A DNA stretch of 64,000 nucleotides, taken from Archangium_A sp035910535 (GTDB lineage Bacteria > Myxococcota > Myxococcia > Myxococcales > Myxococcaceae). Of the stretch, positions 46,369-55,800 are shown piece by piece; within the stretch, counting starts at the first letter, position 1, and each line of letters opens with the position of its first letter. The translations under genes were made by a program, and so were the position numbers. Location: positions 88,516 through 152,515 of the forward strand of contig JAMHXF010000005.1 of NCBI GenBank assembly GCA_035910535.1, given 5' to 3'. Below the pieces are notes generated by a model. It had not been told where the DNA came from, did no database searches, and saw only the letters and a program-made list of their open reading frames with translations.

Positions 46369-47045
46369 TGTGCGCTCCAGGTCGTGACGTACGCGCTGAC
46401 ATCTTCGATGCCGCGCGCGTAGCCATTGAATGCAGGGCTCATGGTGTCCAACGGCTTTGCGCCTGAGCCCACGAGCGCGAAGTCGATTCGTGAAAACACG
46501 ACAGAGAGGTCGAACTGCACGTCGACGCGGCCCGGCGAGGTCGTCATCTCGTGCGAGAACGCGGCGCCTTCGAGCGGCGCAGGCGGCGTGAAGCGCGTCG
46601 AGAAGGCAACGGTGTCGGCGCCTTTGGTGGCCGTGCCCTCCACCTCGAGGCCACCTTCCGCGAAGCCCAGCTGCAGTGAGCCGTAGGCCCCGGTGACGCC
46701 ATCGGCGACGCCCCATTCGGTCGGCCCGGCGAGCAGGTCGGCGTCGAGCGTGGCCAGCACCTCACCCAGCGCTTCGCCCGCCGCGTAGTGGCCGGGGTGC
46801 GCATACGCGTTGGAGATGAGCGCGCGGTGCCACCACGGCGTGGCGCGCGCCAGCTGCGCCTTCCCCGAGAAGAACCGAACGCTCGCGAGGTGCGCGGTCG
46901 CCTTCGTCAACGTCACGCTCCACCCCGAGTCGGTGACGAGCCCCGATGACCTCGCGCTGACCTGCACCGGGAAGGTGGTGCGCGTACGCTCGGTGCCGCC
47001 GCAGGCCAACAAAGACAGACACGACAGAACAATCAATCGACTCAT
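46365..47045 (-). CDS. Module B lipoprotein alpha
   Basis: The 226-residue product starts at ATG 47045, overlapping the receptor stop by ATGA. The signal is LIVLSCLSLLACGG. It shares SGWSVTLTKATAHLASVRF and EVEGTATKGADTVAFSTRF with the module A alpha lipoprotein. It has a His-rich segment absent from A: WWHRALISNAYAHPGHYAAG, a possible metal site. Role inferred: periplasmic or outer-membrane partner of the receptor. Confidence 0.72.
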   Translation of the reverse strand: MSRLIVLSCLSLLACGGTERTRTTFPVQVSARSSGLVTDSGWSVTLTKATAHLASVRFFSGKAQLARATPWWHRALISNAYAHPGHYAAGEALGEVLATLDADLLAGPTEWGVADGVTGAYGSLQLGFAEGGLEVEGTATKGADTVAFSTRFTPPAPLEGAAFSHEMTTSPGRVDVQFDLSVVFSRIDFALVGSGAKPLDTMSPAFNGYARGIEDVSAYVTTWSAQ

Positions 47046-49060
47046 AGATGAATCTCCAGGTTCAGGAAGAAGGTGCGCGGCGGCCCCGCAGTGAAGTGCC
47101 GCGACGGCAACTGGCTCTGCGTGCCCCAGCTCGAGGCGAAGACGTACTCACCGTCGCGCCACTGGGCGCCGAGCGCGTTCTGCAGGTCGAACGTGAGCTC
47201 GACGGCCCCCAGGCGTACGCCCGCGCGCGCGTCCACGAGGAACACCTCGCGGCTGAACTCGTTGAAGGGCAGCGGGCGCGGGCCGATGACGGTGGCGCCA
47301 ATGCCCAGGCGCGGCGTCACCGCGAACCACGGCGTCTCGAAGCGACGGCTCCAGCCAGAATCGAGGCGCCCGACGACGGGCGCGAAGTACGGCAACAGCG
47401 CGTCACGCTGCGTGAGGCGCGCGGTGGCCACGGTGACGTTGGCTGAAACGACGAAGCCCTCGACGGGGCGCGCGGTGACCATGGCCTGGCCGCCGCCGCG
47501 CAGCGTCTCGCCGACGAAGGACGTGGTGCCTGCGGTGTGGTCGAAGAAGAAGTCGTTGGCCACGAAGCTGCCGAAGGCCGCCGCGCTCGCCGACACCAGC
47601 CGCGAGTCGAAGCGCAGCCCGAGCTCCGCGCCGCGCACGTCGACGAAGGGCGCGCGCTCGCCGTCGCTCAGCTGTCTGGCTTGCGGCGTACGAAACCCGT
47701 CACCGTAGGAGGCGAACGCACGGAAGTGCTCGCCCAGCGCGCGCTCGACGCCCGCCTTGAGCCCGAAGTGCGGCCCGAGCGACGAGCGCGTGGCGCCCTG
47801 CCCGTTGAAGGCGCGCGCGTCACGCAGCTCCACGTGCAGCACGTCGAGCCGACCACCCAGCATGAAGCGCCAGCCGTGCGGCGCCCACGCGAGCTCCGTC
47901 CACGCGCTGCCCAGGGTCTGTGTGATGCCGACGTCGATGCTCGTCTCGCGCGGGCTGCCGTCGGCGTCGACATAGCCACGCTGCGTCTGGCGAATACCGT
48001 CGCCGCGCCCTGAAATGCCGAGGTCCAGGGTGAGCGTCTGCGTGCCGACGTGCAGGTGTCGCTGGTGCAACGCGCGACCACCGAAAGTCATGGAGCTCTG
48101 AAACTGCTCGAGCCCGTCGCCCGTGGGGTGCTGCAGCGCGCCGGTGAAGTTGTTACGAAGCCGGCCTTCGTTGAAGACGCCGTAGAGCTCGAACGTGGTG
48201 CGCCCGGTTTCACCCGGCACTTCGGCAGACAACAACAATTGATGTCTGGAAACGGAGCCGCCATGGCCCCGGCCATTGGCGCCGTAGAAGTCGAGCGCGC
48301 CCGAGGTGACCTGCGATTCACGCACCACGCCGGGCGAGTCGAAGCGCGCGCCGTAGCTGCCGCCGACTGCACGGAAGGTGACGGGCCCGAGTTTGTGTAC
48401 GAATTGGCCCAACGCAGACACGCGACCGAACGCGCGCGACGGGCCGAAGCCGTCACCCTGCACGTATTCGACGGCGGCGAAGGTCTCGCCCAGGCCCTCG
48501 GGGCGGTAGCCCGCGAAGAGCCGCATTCGGTTGAAGCTGCCGATGCCCGCCGAGAGCTGAACGCCGGGCTCCTCGAGCCCCAGCTCGTAGCGCACGGTGC
48601 CCGCGACCGCGAAGTCACCCTGCCAGGCGCGCGCGCTGCCTTCGGTGACGCGCACTTCGCGCACCGCCTCGGGAATGAGCCAGTTCAAGTCGGCGTAGCC
48701 GAGCGCGTGAATGTGACTGACTTGATTGACGGGCAACCCGGCCACGTTCAGCTCGACGTCTTGCCCGTGCACGGCGTCGAAGCCGCGCAAGAAGAGCTGC
48801 TGCGCTTTGCCTTCACCGGAGTGCTGCGTGGCGACGAGCCCCGGCACGGCGCGCAGCAGGTCGGTCGCGCCCGCGCGCGGCGTGGCGTCGAGCACCTCGC
48901 GGTCGACGACCACCTCCGTCGCGGAGTGCGCCGGGCGTCGCGCGCGCACCTGCGTCTCCCGGGACATGGGAGCGCCGGCGTCGATGATGTCTTCTTCACC
49001 TTCGTGTGCAAACGCAGCCAGCGCACACACGACGGTGAGCAACGACAGAGAACGCGACAT
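47042..49060 (-). CDS. Module B TonB-dependent outer-membrane receptor
   Basis: The 672-residue product has a signal peptide (LTVVCALAAFAHEGEEDI). The plug follows directly (VVDREVLDATPRAGATDLLR, VPGLVATQHSGEGKAQQLFL, FLRGFDAVHGQDVELNVAG, SHIHALGYADLNWLIPE, FAVAGTVRYELGL), then a beta-barrel ending NLEIHL with the typical C-terminal hydrophobic residue. It matches the module A receptor through the plug and barrel but lacks that protein's TonB-C-like N-terminal domain. Ligand unknown. Confidence 0.92.
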   Translation of the reverse strand: MSRSLSLLTVVCALAAFAHEGEEDIIDAGAPMSRETQVRARRPAHSATEVVVDREVLDATPRAGATDLLRAVPGLVATQHSGEGKAQQLFLRGFDAVHGQDVELNVAGLPVNQVSHIHALGYADLNWLIPEAVREVRVTEGSARAWQGDFAVAGTVRYELGLEEPGVQLSAGIGSFNRMRLFAGYRPEGLGETFAAVEYVQGDGFGPSRAFGRVSALGQFVHKLGPVTFRAVGGSYGARFDSPGVVRESQVTSGALDFYGANGRGHGGSVSRHQLLLSAEVPGETGRTTFELYGVFNEGRLRNNFTGALQHPTGDGLEQFQSSMTFGGRALHQRHLHVGTQTLTLDLGISGRGDGIRQTQRGYVDADGSPRETSIDVGITQTLGSAWTELAWAPHGWRFMLGGRLDVLHVELRDARAFNGQGATRSSLGPHFGLKAGVERALGEHFRAFASYGDGFRTPQARQLSDGERAPFVDVRGAELGLRFDSRLVSASAAAFGSFVANDFFFDHTAGTTSFVGETLRGGGQAMVTARPVEGFVVSANVTVATARLTQRDALLPYFAPVVGRLDSGWSRRFETPWFAVTPRLGIGATVIGPRPLPFNEFSREVFLVDARAGVRLGAVELTFDLQNALGAQWRDGEYVFASSWGTQSQLPSRHFTAGPPRTFFLNLEIHL

Positions 49061-49117
49061 TCGCGCTCCGTAAAAGTGGAGTGGGAAGACCTTTGCGTCG
49101 GGTGTCGCGGAGCCGGG

Positions 49118-49411
49118 CTACGGCGCCTGCGACTGCTCGACACGGCGCGCGCTCGAGAGCTCCGGCGTGGCCGGCAGCGCGGCTTCCCGCACCACCACCG
49201 CCAACAGCACCGGCGCCACCGTCGGAGCCTGCGCAGCAGCGGTGAACGTCACCGACTGGTGCTCGAAGTTCCCGGTGTTGGGGGCGCCGTGCGAGTGCCC
49301 GGTGCCGTGCGCGTGCGTCTGGCGATGCAGCACCGGCGCGATGAGCAGACACCACGCGAGGGCGACCAGCCCCAGCACAGCCCACTCGCGACGGTCAGCA
49401 CGGTTCAACAC
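49118..49411 (-). CDS. Module B small His-rich membrane protein
   Basis: The 97-residue product is read from GTG 49411. It has one N-terminal transmembrane helix (WAVLGLVALAWCLLIAPVL), then RQTHAHGTGHSHGAPNTGNF, a cluster of His residues well suited to bind metal, a hydrophobic stretch (TVAPVLLAVVV) and a tail rich in Ala/Arg/Gln/Pro. It occupies the same position relative to the receptor as the small gene of module A. The start is not certain because the Shine-Dalgarno is weak (GAGGGTGAG about 16 bases upstream). Confidence 0.6.
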   Translation of the reverse strand: MLNRADRREWAVLGLVALAWCLLIAPVLHRQTHAHGTGHSHGAPNTGNFEHQSVTFTAAAQAPTVAPVLLAVVVREAALPATPELSSARRVEQSQAP

Positions 49412-49496
49412 GGCGGCGTTACGTAGCTCACCCTCGCGCGGATGGGTGTGGAATGGCCACTTCCGCCTCCGCGCCCATTCATCTACACCGTGGCCG

Positions 49497-50006
49497 ATGG
49501 GCGCCCAGCTCCAGCGCGACGTGGTCGAAGTGCTGCTCGACGCGCACATCGAGACGCGCCAGGTGCTCTGCATGGCCGACTCGCTCGCCAGCGCCAGCGC
49601 GACGGCGGCGTCGCGTGAGACCGCCGCGTCGGTGGCCGACCACCTCGAGTGGTTGATTCCGCTGCACTGCGCCGACGAAGACGTCTCGGTGGCGCCGCGG
49701 CTCAAGGGGCGGCACCCGGTCGTCGACGACGCGCTCGACGTCATGAATCGTCAACACCTCGCGCTGCAGGGCCCGCTGGCGCGGCTGCGGTTGCTCTGTC
49801 GTCAGGTGGCCGGAGACGTGAATCGGCTGCACGCGCTGCGCTTCGAGCTCTCGCGCGCAGCGGCCGACCTCCGCGCGCGGCTCGCGGAACACGAGGCGCT
49901 CGAAGAGTCCATCGTGTTCCCCGCGCTCAAGAAGATGCTCTACGTCGACGAGCTCGAAGACATCGCCCACGAGATGCAGGCGCGGCGCGGCTCACTCGCG
50001 GCTTGA
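49497..50006 (+). CDS. Hemerythrin HHE-domain protein
   Basis: The 169-residue product (start ATG 49497; GTG 49446 is a longer option) has the HHE pattern: DAHIETRQVL, HLEWLIPLHCADEDVS, MNRQHLALQGPLARL, LAEHEALEESIVFPALKK. The first helix His and the later H-x-x-x-E motifs can hold a di-iron centre. Such small cytoplasmic hemerythrins bind oxygen or NO-type ligands. It overlaps the convergent gene by 15 bases. It is divergent from module B. Confidence 0.82.
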   Translation: MGAQLQRDVVEVLLDAHIETRQVLCMADSLASASATAASRETAASVADHLEWLIPLHCADEDVSVAPRLKGRHPVVDDALDVMNRQHLALQGPLARLRLLCRQVAGDVNRLHALRFELSRAAADLRARLAEHEALEESIVFPALKKMLYVDELEDIAHEMQARRGSLAA

Positions 50007-50408
50007 GAGTTCACGAAGGGCGTGCGCGCGCGCCTTCGGCACCGCCCACACCTGCAGCATGTCTTCCCACTCACCGAGCACGATGAGCGTGTTCACGTCG
50101 CGCTCGGCTTCGAAGAGCGAGTTCAGGTTGTTGATGAGCGTCGGAACGTCGTCGACGTCCCACGTCTCGTGCGTGGCGCCCCACTCGACCTCCATCGACA
50201 TGGGCGGGCCTTCGCGCACGTCGAGCACGCGGAGCTTCCGAGCGGCGCCGCCCATCGCGTACGTCAGCGCGCCGACGACCTCATCAGGCAACACGCGCAA
50301 CGAGAGCGACAAGCCGCCCACCAGCCGCGACTCGTGACACGCGCGCCGCAACGTCGGCGGGAGCGGCTCGGCGCCGACGACCAGCCCCCACTCGCGCAGC
50401 CGAATCAC
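49992..50408 (-). CDS. Unknown 138-residue protein coupled to LigD-type polymerase
   Basis: It starts at GTG 50408 inside the polymerase stop (GTGA overlap), so it is translationally coupled. The product is soluble: IRLREWGLVVGAEPLPPTLR, ESRLVGGLSLSLRVLPDEVV, MSMEVEWGATHETWDVDDVP, NTLIVLGEWEDMLQVWAVPK. No motif or family recognised. Its coupling to a primase-polymerase suggests a partner role, unproven. The last 15 bases overlap the hemerythrin gene on the other strand. Confidence 0.6.
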   Translation of the reverse strand: MIRLREWGLVVGAEPLPPTLRRACHESRLVGGLSLSLRVLPDEVVGALTYAMGGAARKLRVLDVREGPPMSMEVEWGATHETWDVDDVPTLINNLNSLFEAERDVNTLIVLGEWEDMLQVWAVPKARAHALRELSSRE

Positions 50409-51418
50409 GTGCTCTTCTTCTTTCGCGACGGCTGTACGCGCTTCGGCTCGCCGGCCTGCTTGCGGTACTGCGGAGGCCACGGCGCGTCGCCCTGCCCTTC
50501 GCCTTCGTGCCGCTTCACCAGCTCGAGCAGCGGCTCCAACGAGAAGGCCGTGCTGTCGATGCCGGCGCCGAGGTCGCCCTGGGCTGCGTAGCGCGCGGGC
50601 ATGGTCTTCATGGTGAAGGCCTGCAGCTCGACGTCTGGCAATTCGCTCCACAGAAACGGCGCCGACACGCGCGCGTCGGGCGTGGGCCGCACCGAATAGA
50701 CAGACGCGACGGTCTTGTCCTTCGCGTTCTGGTTGTAGTCGAGGAAGACGCCGTGCCGTTCTTCCTTCCACCACTTGCTGGTGGCGAGGGCGGGCGCGCG
50801 CTTCTCGACTTCACGGGCCAGGGCGAGCGCGGCCCGGCGCACCTCGACGAAGCCGTACTTCGGCTCGATGCGCACGTTGACGTGAATGCCGCGGCTGCCC
50901 GACGTCTTCGGGTAGCCGACGTAGCCGAGCTCATCGAGCAACGACTTGACGACCGCCGCGACCTCTTTGACTTGAGAGAAGGACACGCCGGGCCCGGGGT
51001 CGAGGTCGACGCGCAGCTCGTCGGGGCAGTCGAGGTTCTCGGCGCGAATGGCGTGCGGGTTCAGGTCGAGGCACCCGAGGTTCGCGAGCCACACGAGGCC
51101 CGCGGCGTCACGAATGACGACCTCGTCGGCGGTCTGCCCCGAGGGAAATGAGAGCGTGACGGTCTCGACCCAGGCAGGTGTGCCGGTGGGCGCGCGCTTC
51201 TGGAAGAAGAAGTCACCGGCGGCGCCGTCGACGAAGCGCTTGAGCGCCATGGGGCGGCCGCGAACGCCGACCAGCGCGCCATCGGCGACGGCGACGAAGT
51301 AGTTCACGAGGTCCAGCTTCGTGAGGCCCGCTTCGGGGAAGTACGGCTTGCCGGGGTTGCTGACCTTCACCACCCGCCCGGCGACCTCGACTTCCACGCT
51401 CTCTGGTTTGCTCGCCAT
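50405..51418 (-). CDS. LigD-type primase-polymerase (stand-alone polymerase domain)
   Basis: The 337-residue product starts at ATG 51418. It has the AEP fold of the LigD polymerase domain: VKVSNPGKPYFPEAGLTKLDLVNYF, PMALKRFVDG, FFQKRAP, DLDPGPGVSFSQVKEVA with the catalytic Asp pair, SGSRGIHVNVRIEPKYGF with the His, DYNQNAKDKTVASVYSVRP with the third Asp. No ATP-dependent ligase or 3'-phosphoesterase domain is attached. Bacterial relatives take part in non-homologous end joining with Ku; neither ku nor a ligase gene is visible in this window. Confidence 0.92.
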   Translation of the reverse strand: MASKPESVEVEVAGRVVKVSNPGKPYFPEAGLTKLDLVNYFVAVADGALVGVRGRPMALKRFVDGAAGDFFFQKRAPTGTPAWVETVTLSFPSGQTADEVVIRDAAGLVWLANLGCLDLNPHAIRAENLDCPDELRVDLDPGPGVSFSQVKEVAAVVKSLLDELGYVGYPKTSGSRGIHVNVRIEPKYGFVEVRRAALALAREVEKRAPALATSKWWKEERHGVFLDYNQNAKDKTVASVYSVRPTPDARVSAPFLWSELPDVELQAFTMKTMPARYAAQGDLGAGIDSTAFSLEPLLELVKRHEGEGQGDAPWPPQYRKQAGEPKRVQPSRKKKST

Positions 51419-51450
51419 GCCGACGAAGCAAGCACGGCGGCGCGCGCGGC

Positions 51451-51492
51451 AAAGAAAAAGGGCGGCGCGGAAACAAGCCGCACCGCCCTTCA
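51451..51492 (-). terminator. Rho-independent terminator of the Cys-rich lipoprotein gene
   Basis: On the minus strand AAGGGCGGTGCGG (51478-51490) pairs with CCGCGCCGCCCTT (51459-51471) with one mismatch, giving a strong GC stem with a 6-base loop, followed by UUUCUUU (51451-51458). It lies between the Cys-rich gene (stop at 51515) and the polymerase gene (start 51418). Confidence 0.85.
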
Positions 51493-51514
51493 AGCTGTCA
51501 CGCGTGCTGGAGCG

Positions 51515-52594
51515 TTACGGCGCGCACTGGCCCGACGACTTGCACGTGCACGACGAGATGATGCACACGAAGTTCGTGGGGTCGAGCGAGCCGCACGACT
51601 CGCCCTGGTTCACGCAGAGGCCGAGCTGACCAAAGTAGAGGTCGCAGCAGCCCGAGGCGCACGGCGTCATCGCGTCGCAGAAGCCGGGCAGACCACCGCC
51701 GTCGAGGCCGGGGAAGCCACCACCGCCGCCGGTGCCCGCGTTGCCGATGCAGGCGCCCGCGTCCATCGAGTCGCAGACCTGCTGGCCGACGCAGCTGATG
51801 CACGCCGCGCCCGGCGCGCCCTGACCGCACTGCGCGTTGCTGTACGCGTTGGGGAGCTTGCAGTTGTTGCCGTCGCAGCAGCCCGCGCACGTCGACGGGT
51901 TGCAGGTGGTGCCGCCGAAGCAGGTGCCGCCCTGGCAGGTCTGACCGGCCTGCTGATCGCACGCCTGGCAGAAGCCGCCCATTTTGCCGCACGCCGCGTT
52001 GACGTCGCCGGTCTGGCAAGCGCCGGTGTTGATGTCGATGCAGCCATCGCACGGCGCACACGCGCCCGCGACGCAGGTGTTGCCCATCATGCAGCTCGAG
52101 CAGGCGAGGCCGCCGGTGCCACAACGCGAGGGCGTGGTGTTGGTGATGCAGACGCCCGAGGCCGTGCAGCAACCCGTCGCGCAGGTCGTGGGGCCACACG
52201 TGCCGCCGTCGCCCCCGCCGCCGCCCGTCGCGGTGCCGCCGCCCGTCGCAGTGCCGCCGCCCGTCGCCGTGCCGCCACCCGTCGAGGTGCCGCCGTCGCC
52301 GTTGCCGCCGCCCGTGCCGGTGCCGCTCACGCACTGGCCGCCGAGCACCGCGTTCTGATCAACCTTCGCGCACGTCTGGCCGCCAGTGCACGGGCTGCAC
52401 GACGCGCCGGCTTTGCCACACGCCTCCATGCTGATGCCGGGCTGACAGGTCGCCGTCTCGTCGCAACAGCCGTCACAGTTCGACGCGTTGCAACGGATCA
52501 CCGGGGGGCCGCCGCACGAGCTGGGGAACGCCGCAAACACAAAGCCGACGGCGACGCCGAGCACGAGCGCGTGTGAGGTCTTCGAAGTACGCAT
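51515..52594 (-). CDS. Cys-rich lipoprotein-like surface protein with TATGGG linker
   Basis: The 359-residue product starts at ATG 52594 with GGAG 9 bases upstream. The signal is ALVLGVAVGFVFAAFPSSC. The protein is built of Cys-rich modules with a recurring CxxxxCxxCC-type pattern (CNASNCDGCCDETATC, CGPTTCATGCCTASGVC, CNPSTCAGCCDGNNC, CDAMTPCASGCCDLYFG), each probably a small disulfide-bonded unit. A linker of Thr/Ala/Gly repeats lies at about residues 95-128. Function unknown; a surface or spore-coat/adhesion structural role is plausible. It is divergent from the ASH/VWA gene. Confidence 0.8.
   Translation of the reverse strand: MRTSKTSHALVLGVAVGFVFAAFPSSCGGPPVIRCNASNCDGCCDETATCQPGISMEACGKAGASCSPCTGGQTCAKVDQNAVLGGQCVSGTGTGGGNGDGGTSTGGGTATGGGTATGGGTATGGGGGDGGTCGPTTCATGCCTASGVCITNTTPSRCGTGGLACSSCMMGNTCVAGACAPCDGCIDINTGACQTGDVNAACGKMGGFCQACDQQAGQTCQGGTCFGGTTCNPSTCAGCCDGNNCKLPNAYSNAQCGQGAPGAACISCVGQQVCDSMDAGACIGNAGTGGGGGFPGLDGGGLPGFCDAMTPCASGCCDLYFGQLGLCVNQGESCGSLDPTNFVCIISSCTCKSSGQCAP
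52217..52288 (-). repeat. Four 18-bp tandem coding repeats (TATGGG)
   Basis: Four 18-bp units (52217-52234, 52235-52252, 52253-52270, 52271-52288), read on the minus strand, encode Thr-Ala-Thr-Gly-Gly-Gly (the first as Ser-Thr variant). Units differ by one to a few bases, mostly third positions. The encoded repeat is the same as in the lipoprotein gene at 18936-20264. Confidence 0.9.
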
Positions 52595-52807
52595 TTCTTT
52601 TTTCTCCAGGGGTCGCTGACCGGCCGGGCCGCGATTGAAGCCGCACCGTGTACAACCTGCGCTCCAGCCCCACAAGTGGGCCTCCCTGCGTTCTCAACGC
52701 TTGAGAAAGAACCCGAGTGCGTCTGCGTGAGCGTGTGTGAGGGGGTTGATCTCCTCTGCACACAATCAGAGTATGCGCGGCCTTTTCTTCTCGACGGAGT
52801 CACCCGC

Positions 52808-55800
52808 ATGCGACGAGCCCGATTCTTCCCCCAGCAGGCAGTGGTCTGTCTGGCCTTCCTTGCGTTGTCCGTCAGCGGTTGTCGCTGCGGCGGCGGGCCT
52901 CTCGAAAGCAACTTCGGCGACATCGGCGTCATCTGGCGCAGCGCGAACGGTGAACGCATCACCAGCCGCGACGCGACGTACGACTTTGGCCTCGCGCTCG
53001 TCGGTGAACGCAAGCCGATGACGCTCACGCTGCGCAACAGCGGCACCAACCGCCTCTCGCTCTCGACGCTGCTCGTCGAAGAAGGCGACGAAGTCGCGTT
53101 CGGGCCCCGCGGCATGGTGACGCCCGTCGACACCGCGAGCTTCGAGGTCGAATTCGAGACCATCACCATCGAGTCGGCCGGCCAGCACGAGTTCCAGATG
53201 AACTTCGTGCCGCGCGGACTCAAGGGCTCGTACCGCTCGAAGCTCGTGCTCTCGACCAACGGCACGCGCATGGAAGACTCGAAGGCCGTCATCACGCTGC
53301 TGGGCGAAGGCGAAAAGGGCGCGTGCGACCTGCCCACCGTCATCGACTTCGGCAAGACGCCCATCGGCGAGACGCTCACGTTCGCGGTGCCCTACCTCAA
53401 CCCCACGCGCCTGCCCGCATCGGGTGAAACGGGCGCCATCGAAGGCACCGACGCCACGAGCTTCGGCTACGGCGCGGGCTCGGCGGCGGGCGCGGTGCCC
53501 GTCGCGGCCATGAGCACCACCAACGTGGTCGTCACCTTCTCGCCCACTGAAATGCGCGCGTACGAAGCGCAGGTGAAGATGCGCGGCGCCGGTGAGTGCC
53601 CCGAGCAGCTCGTGCTCCTGCGCGGCATCGGCAGCAGCGAGACGCTCACGTGGAGCCCCACCGAGCTGCACTACGGCTACGTGAACCCGGGCGACGAAGC
53701 GCTCAAAGACGTCGTCTTCATCAACCCCGCGTCGGTGCCCATCACGTTGACCGCGGTCACGTCGACGAACCCGGCCGACTTCTACCACGCGGTGCCGGCG
53801 GGCAATGACGCCACCACCTTCACGGTGCCCGGCAACAGCGTGCCCACGCCCATGAAGGTCGCGTGCAACCCGTCGACGCTCGGGCTCCGCAACGGCACGC
53901 TCACCTTCCAGACGGGGCTCACGCAGAACCCGGCCGGCACCATCACCATGGACTGCACCGGCGGCGGCCCGCGCATTCGCGTCAGCCCGCGCCCCACGCT
54001 GGCCTTCGGGCGCGTCGGCTTCTTCCCCGGCAACACCACGTTCTCGGTGCAGCGCAAAATCAACGTGCAGAACGTGGGCAGCCGCCCGCCGATGCCCGAC
54101 CCGACCGCGAACCTGTACCTGGGTGAAGTCGCCGTCGACGGCACGCCCGGCCAGCTGCCGTTGTTCGAGCTGACGCCCGGCGCCGGCACCGACGCCTCGG
54201 AGTTCTCGATTCAGCTCGCCAGCACCTACAACCAGGCGACCGGCCTCGAGGCCATCGCGGGCCGCAACTTCGTCGACCTCGCCGTGAAGCTGCAGCCGGT
54301 GTCGGTGGGCATGAAGACGGCCACGCTGGTGCTGCACTCGAATGACCCCGCCGAGCCGAGCATCACCGTCAACATCACCGCCGACGTGCAGCAGCCCCCG
54401 CCGTGCACGTTCATCACCGCGCCGGCGCAGGCCAACTTCGGGCTCGTGGCGCCGGGCGTGACCAAAGACCTGCCCATCACCATCACCAACACGTCGGTCA
54501 CCGCCGGCGAGACCTGCTACCTGACGGGCATCGAGCTCGGCGCGGGCAGCGACCTCGCGTACAGCATCGTGGGCGGCAACATCACCGAGAAAGAGCTGCA
54601 GCCGCAGGAGTCGTTCCAGGTGGTGGTGCGCGTTTCGCCGCAGGGCGCGACGCCGACCATGCTGCAGACGCTCACCGGTCAGCTGGTCTTCAACTCCACG
54701 TCGGCGGCGCGCCCGCAGGCGTCAATTCCGTTGAGCACCTCCATCGGGCCCGCGTGCCTCACCGTCGCGCCCGACCCGATGGACTTCGGCACCGTGCGCC
54801 TGAGCTGCTTCTCGGCCTCGCGCACGTTCTCGGTCTACAACACGTGCAGCACGCCGGTGACCATCGTCGACTTCGCGATGCAGGCGCCCGCAGGTCAGCC
54901 GCCCGGTGGCCCCAACTGCGTCGGCTCGACGCCCTGCCCTGAGTTCCACCTCGTCTCGACGCCCACCATTCCCATGGGCGGGCTGACGCTGCAGCCCGGC
55001 GGCGCGGCGCCCATCACCTTCCAGGCGCGGTACAAGCCCATCGACCTCGGCCCTGACTCGGGCGCGGTGGCCATCAACGCCATTCAGAACGGCCAGAGCA
55101 TCACCTACCTCGTGGGCCTGCGCGGCCGCGGCGACACCACCGGCACGCAAATCGACACGTACACGCAAGACCTCCAGCCCAAGGCCGACATTCTGCTCGT
55201 CGTCGACGACTCCTGCTCGATGCAAGACAAGCAGAACGCGCTCGCGCAGAACTTCGGCTCGTTCATTCAGTACGCCGTCGCCGCCAACGTCGACTACCGC
55301 ATCGGTGTCACCACCACGACGGAGTTCGCCCAGGACTGCACGCCGTTCGGCTGCATTCCCAACAGCTCGAAGGGCCCCGAAGGTCGGCTGGTGGTCGACG
55401 GCGCGCTCAAGTGGGTCACGCCCAACACGCCCAACGTCGGCGGCGTCTTCGGGCGCCTCGTGAACGTCGGCACCAACGGTGGCGGCGCTGAGACGGGCCT
55501 CGCGTGCGCGGTCAAGGCGCTGACGCCGCCCGTCATCTCCGGGCACAACGCGGGCTTCCTGCGCACCGACGCCAACCTCGCCGTCGTCGTCATCACCGAC
55601 GCCAGCGACCAGTCGGCGCAGCCGGTCAGCTACTACCAGGACCTGCTGGTGAACGTGAAAGGCTACCAGCGCCTCTCGTACTTCACGTTCAGCACCATCG
55701 GCCCGTCGTTGCCGCAGGCGCCCTCGGGCTGCAGCTACGACGACTCCGGCGCCAACTCGTCGCGCTACCGCCCCGTCGTGACCTTCACGTCAGGCGTGTT

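Noticed and set aside
49167..49496. Long N-terminal extension of the hemerythrin frame
   Set aside because: It runs antisense through the small His-rich module B gene and has no family similarity; homology to the HHE domain starts at about 49510.
49412..49496. Search for the module A dyad upstream of module B
   Set aside because: No AAGAGAGG/CCTCTCTT-like inverted repeat is present in this gap.
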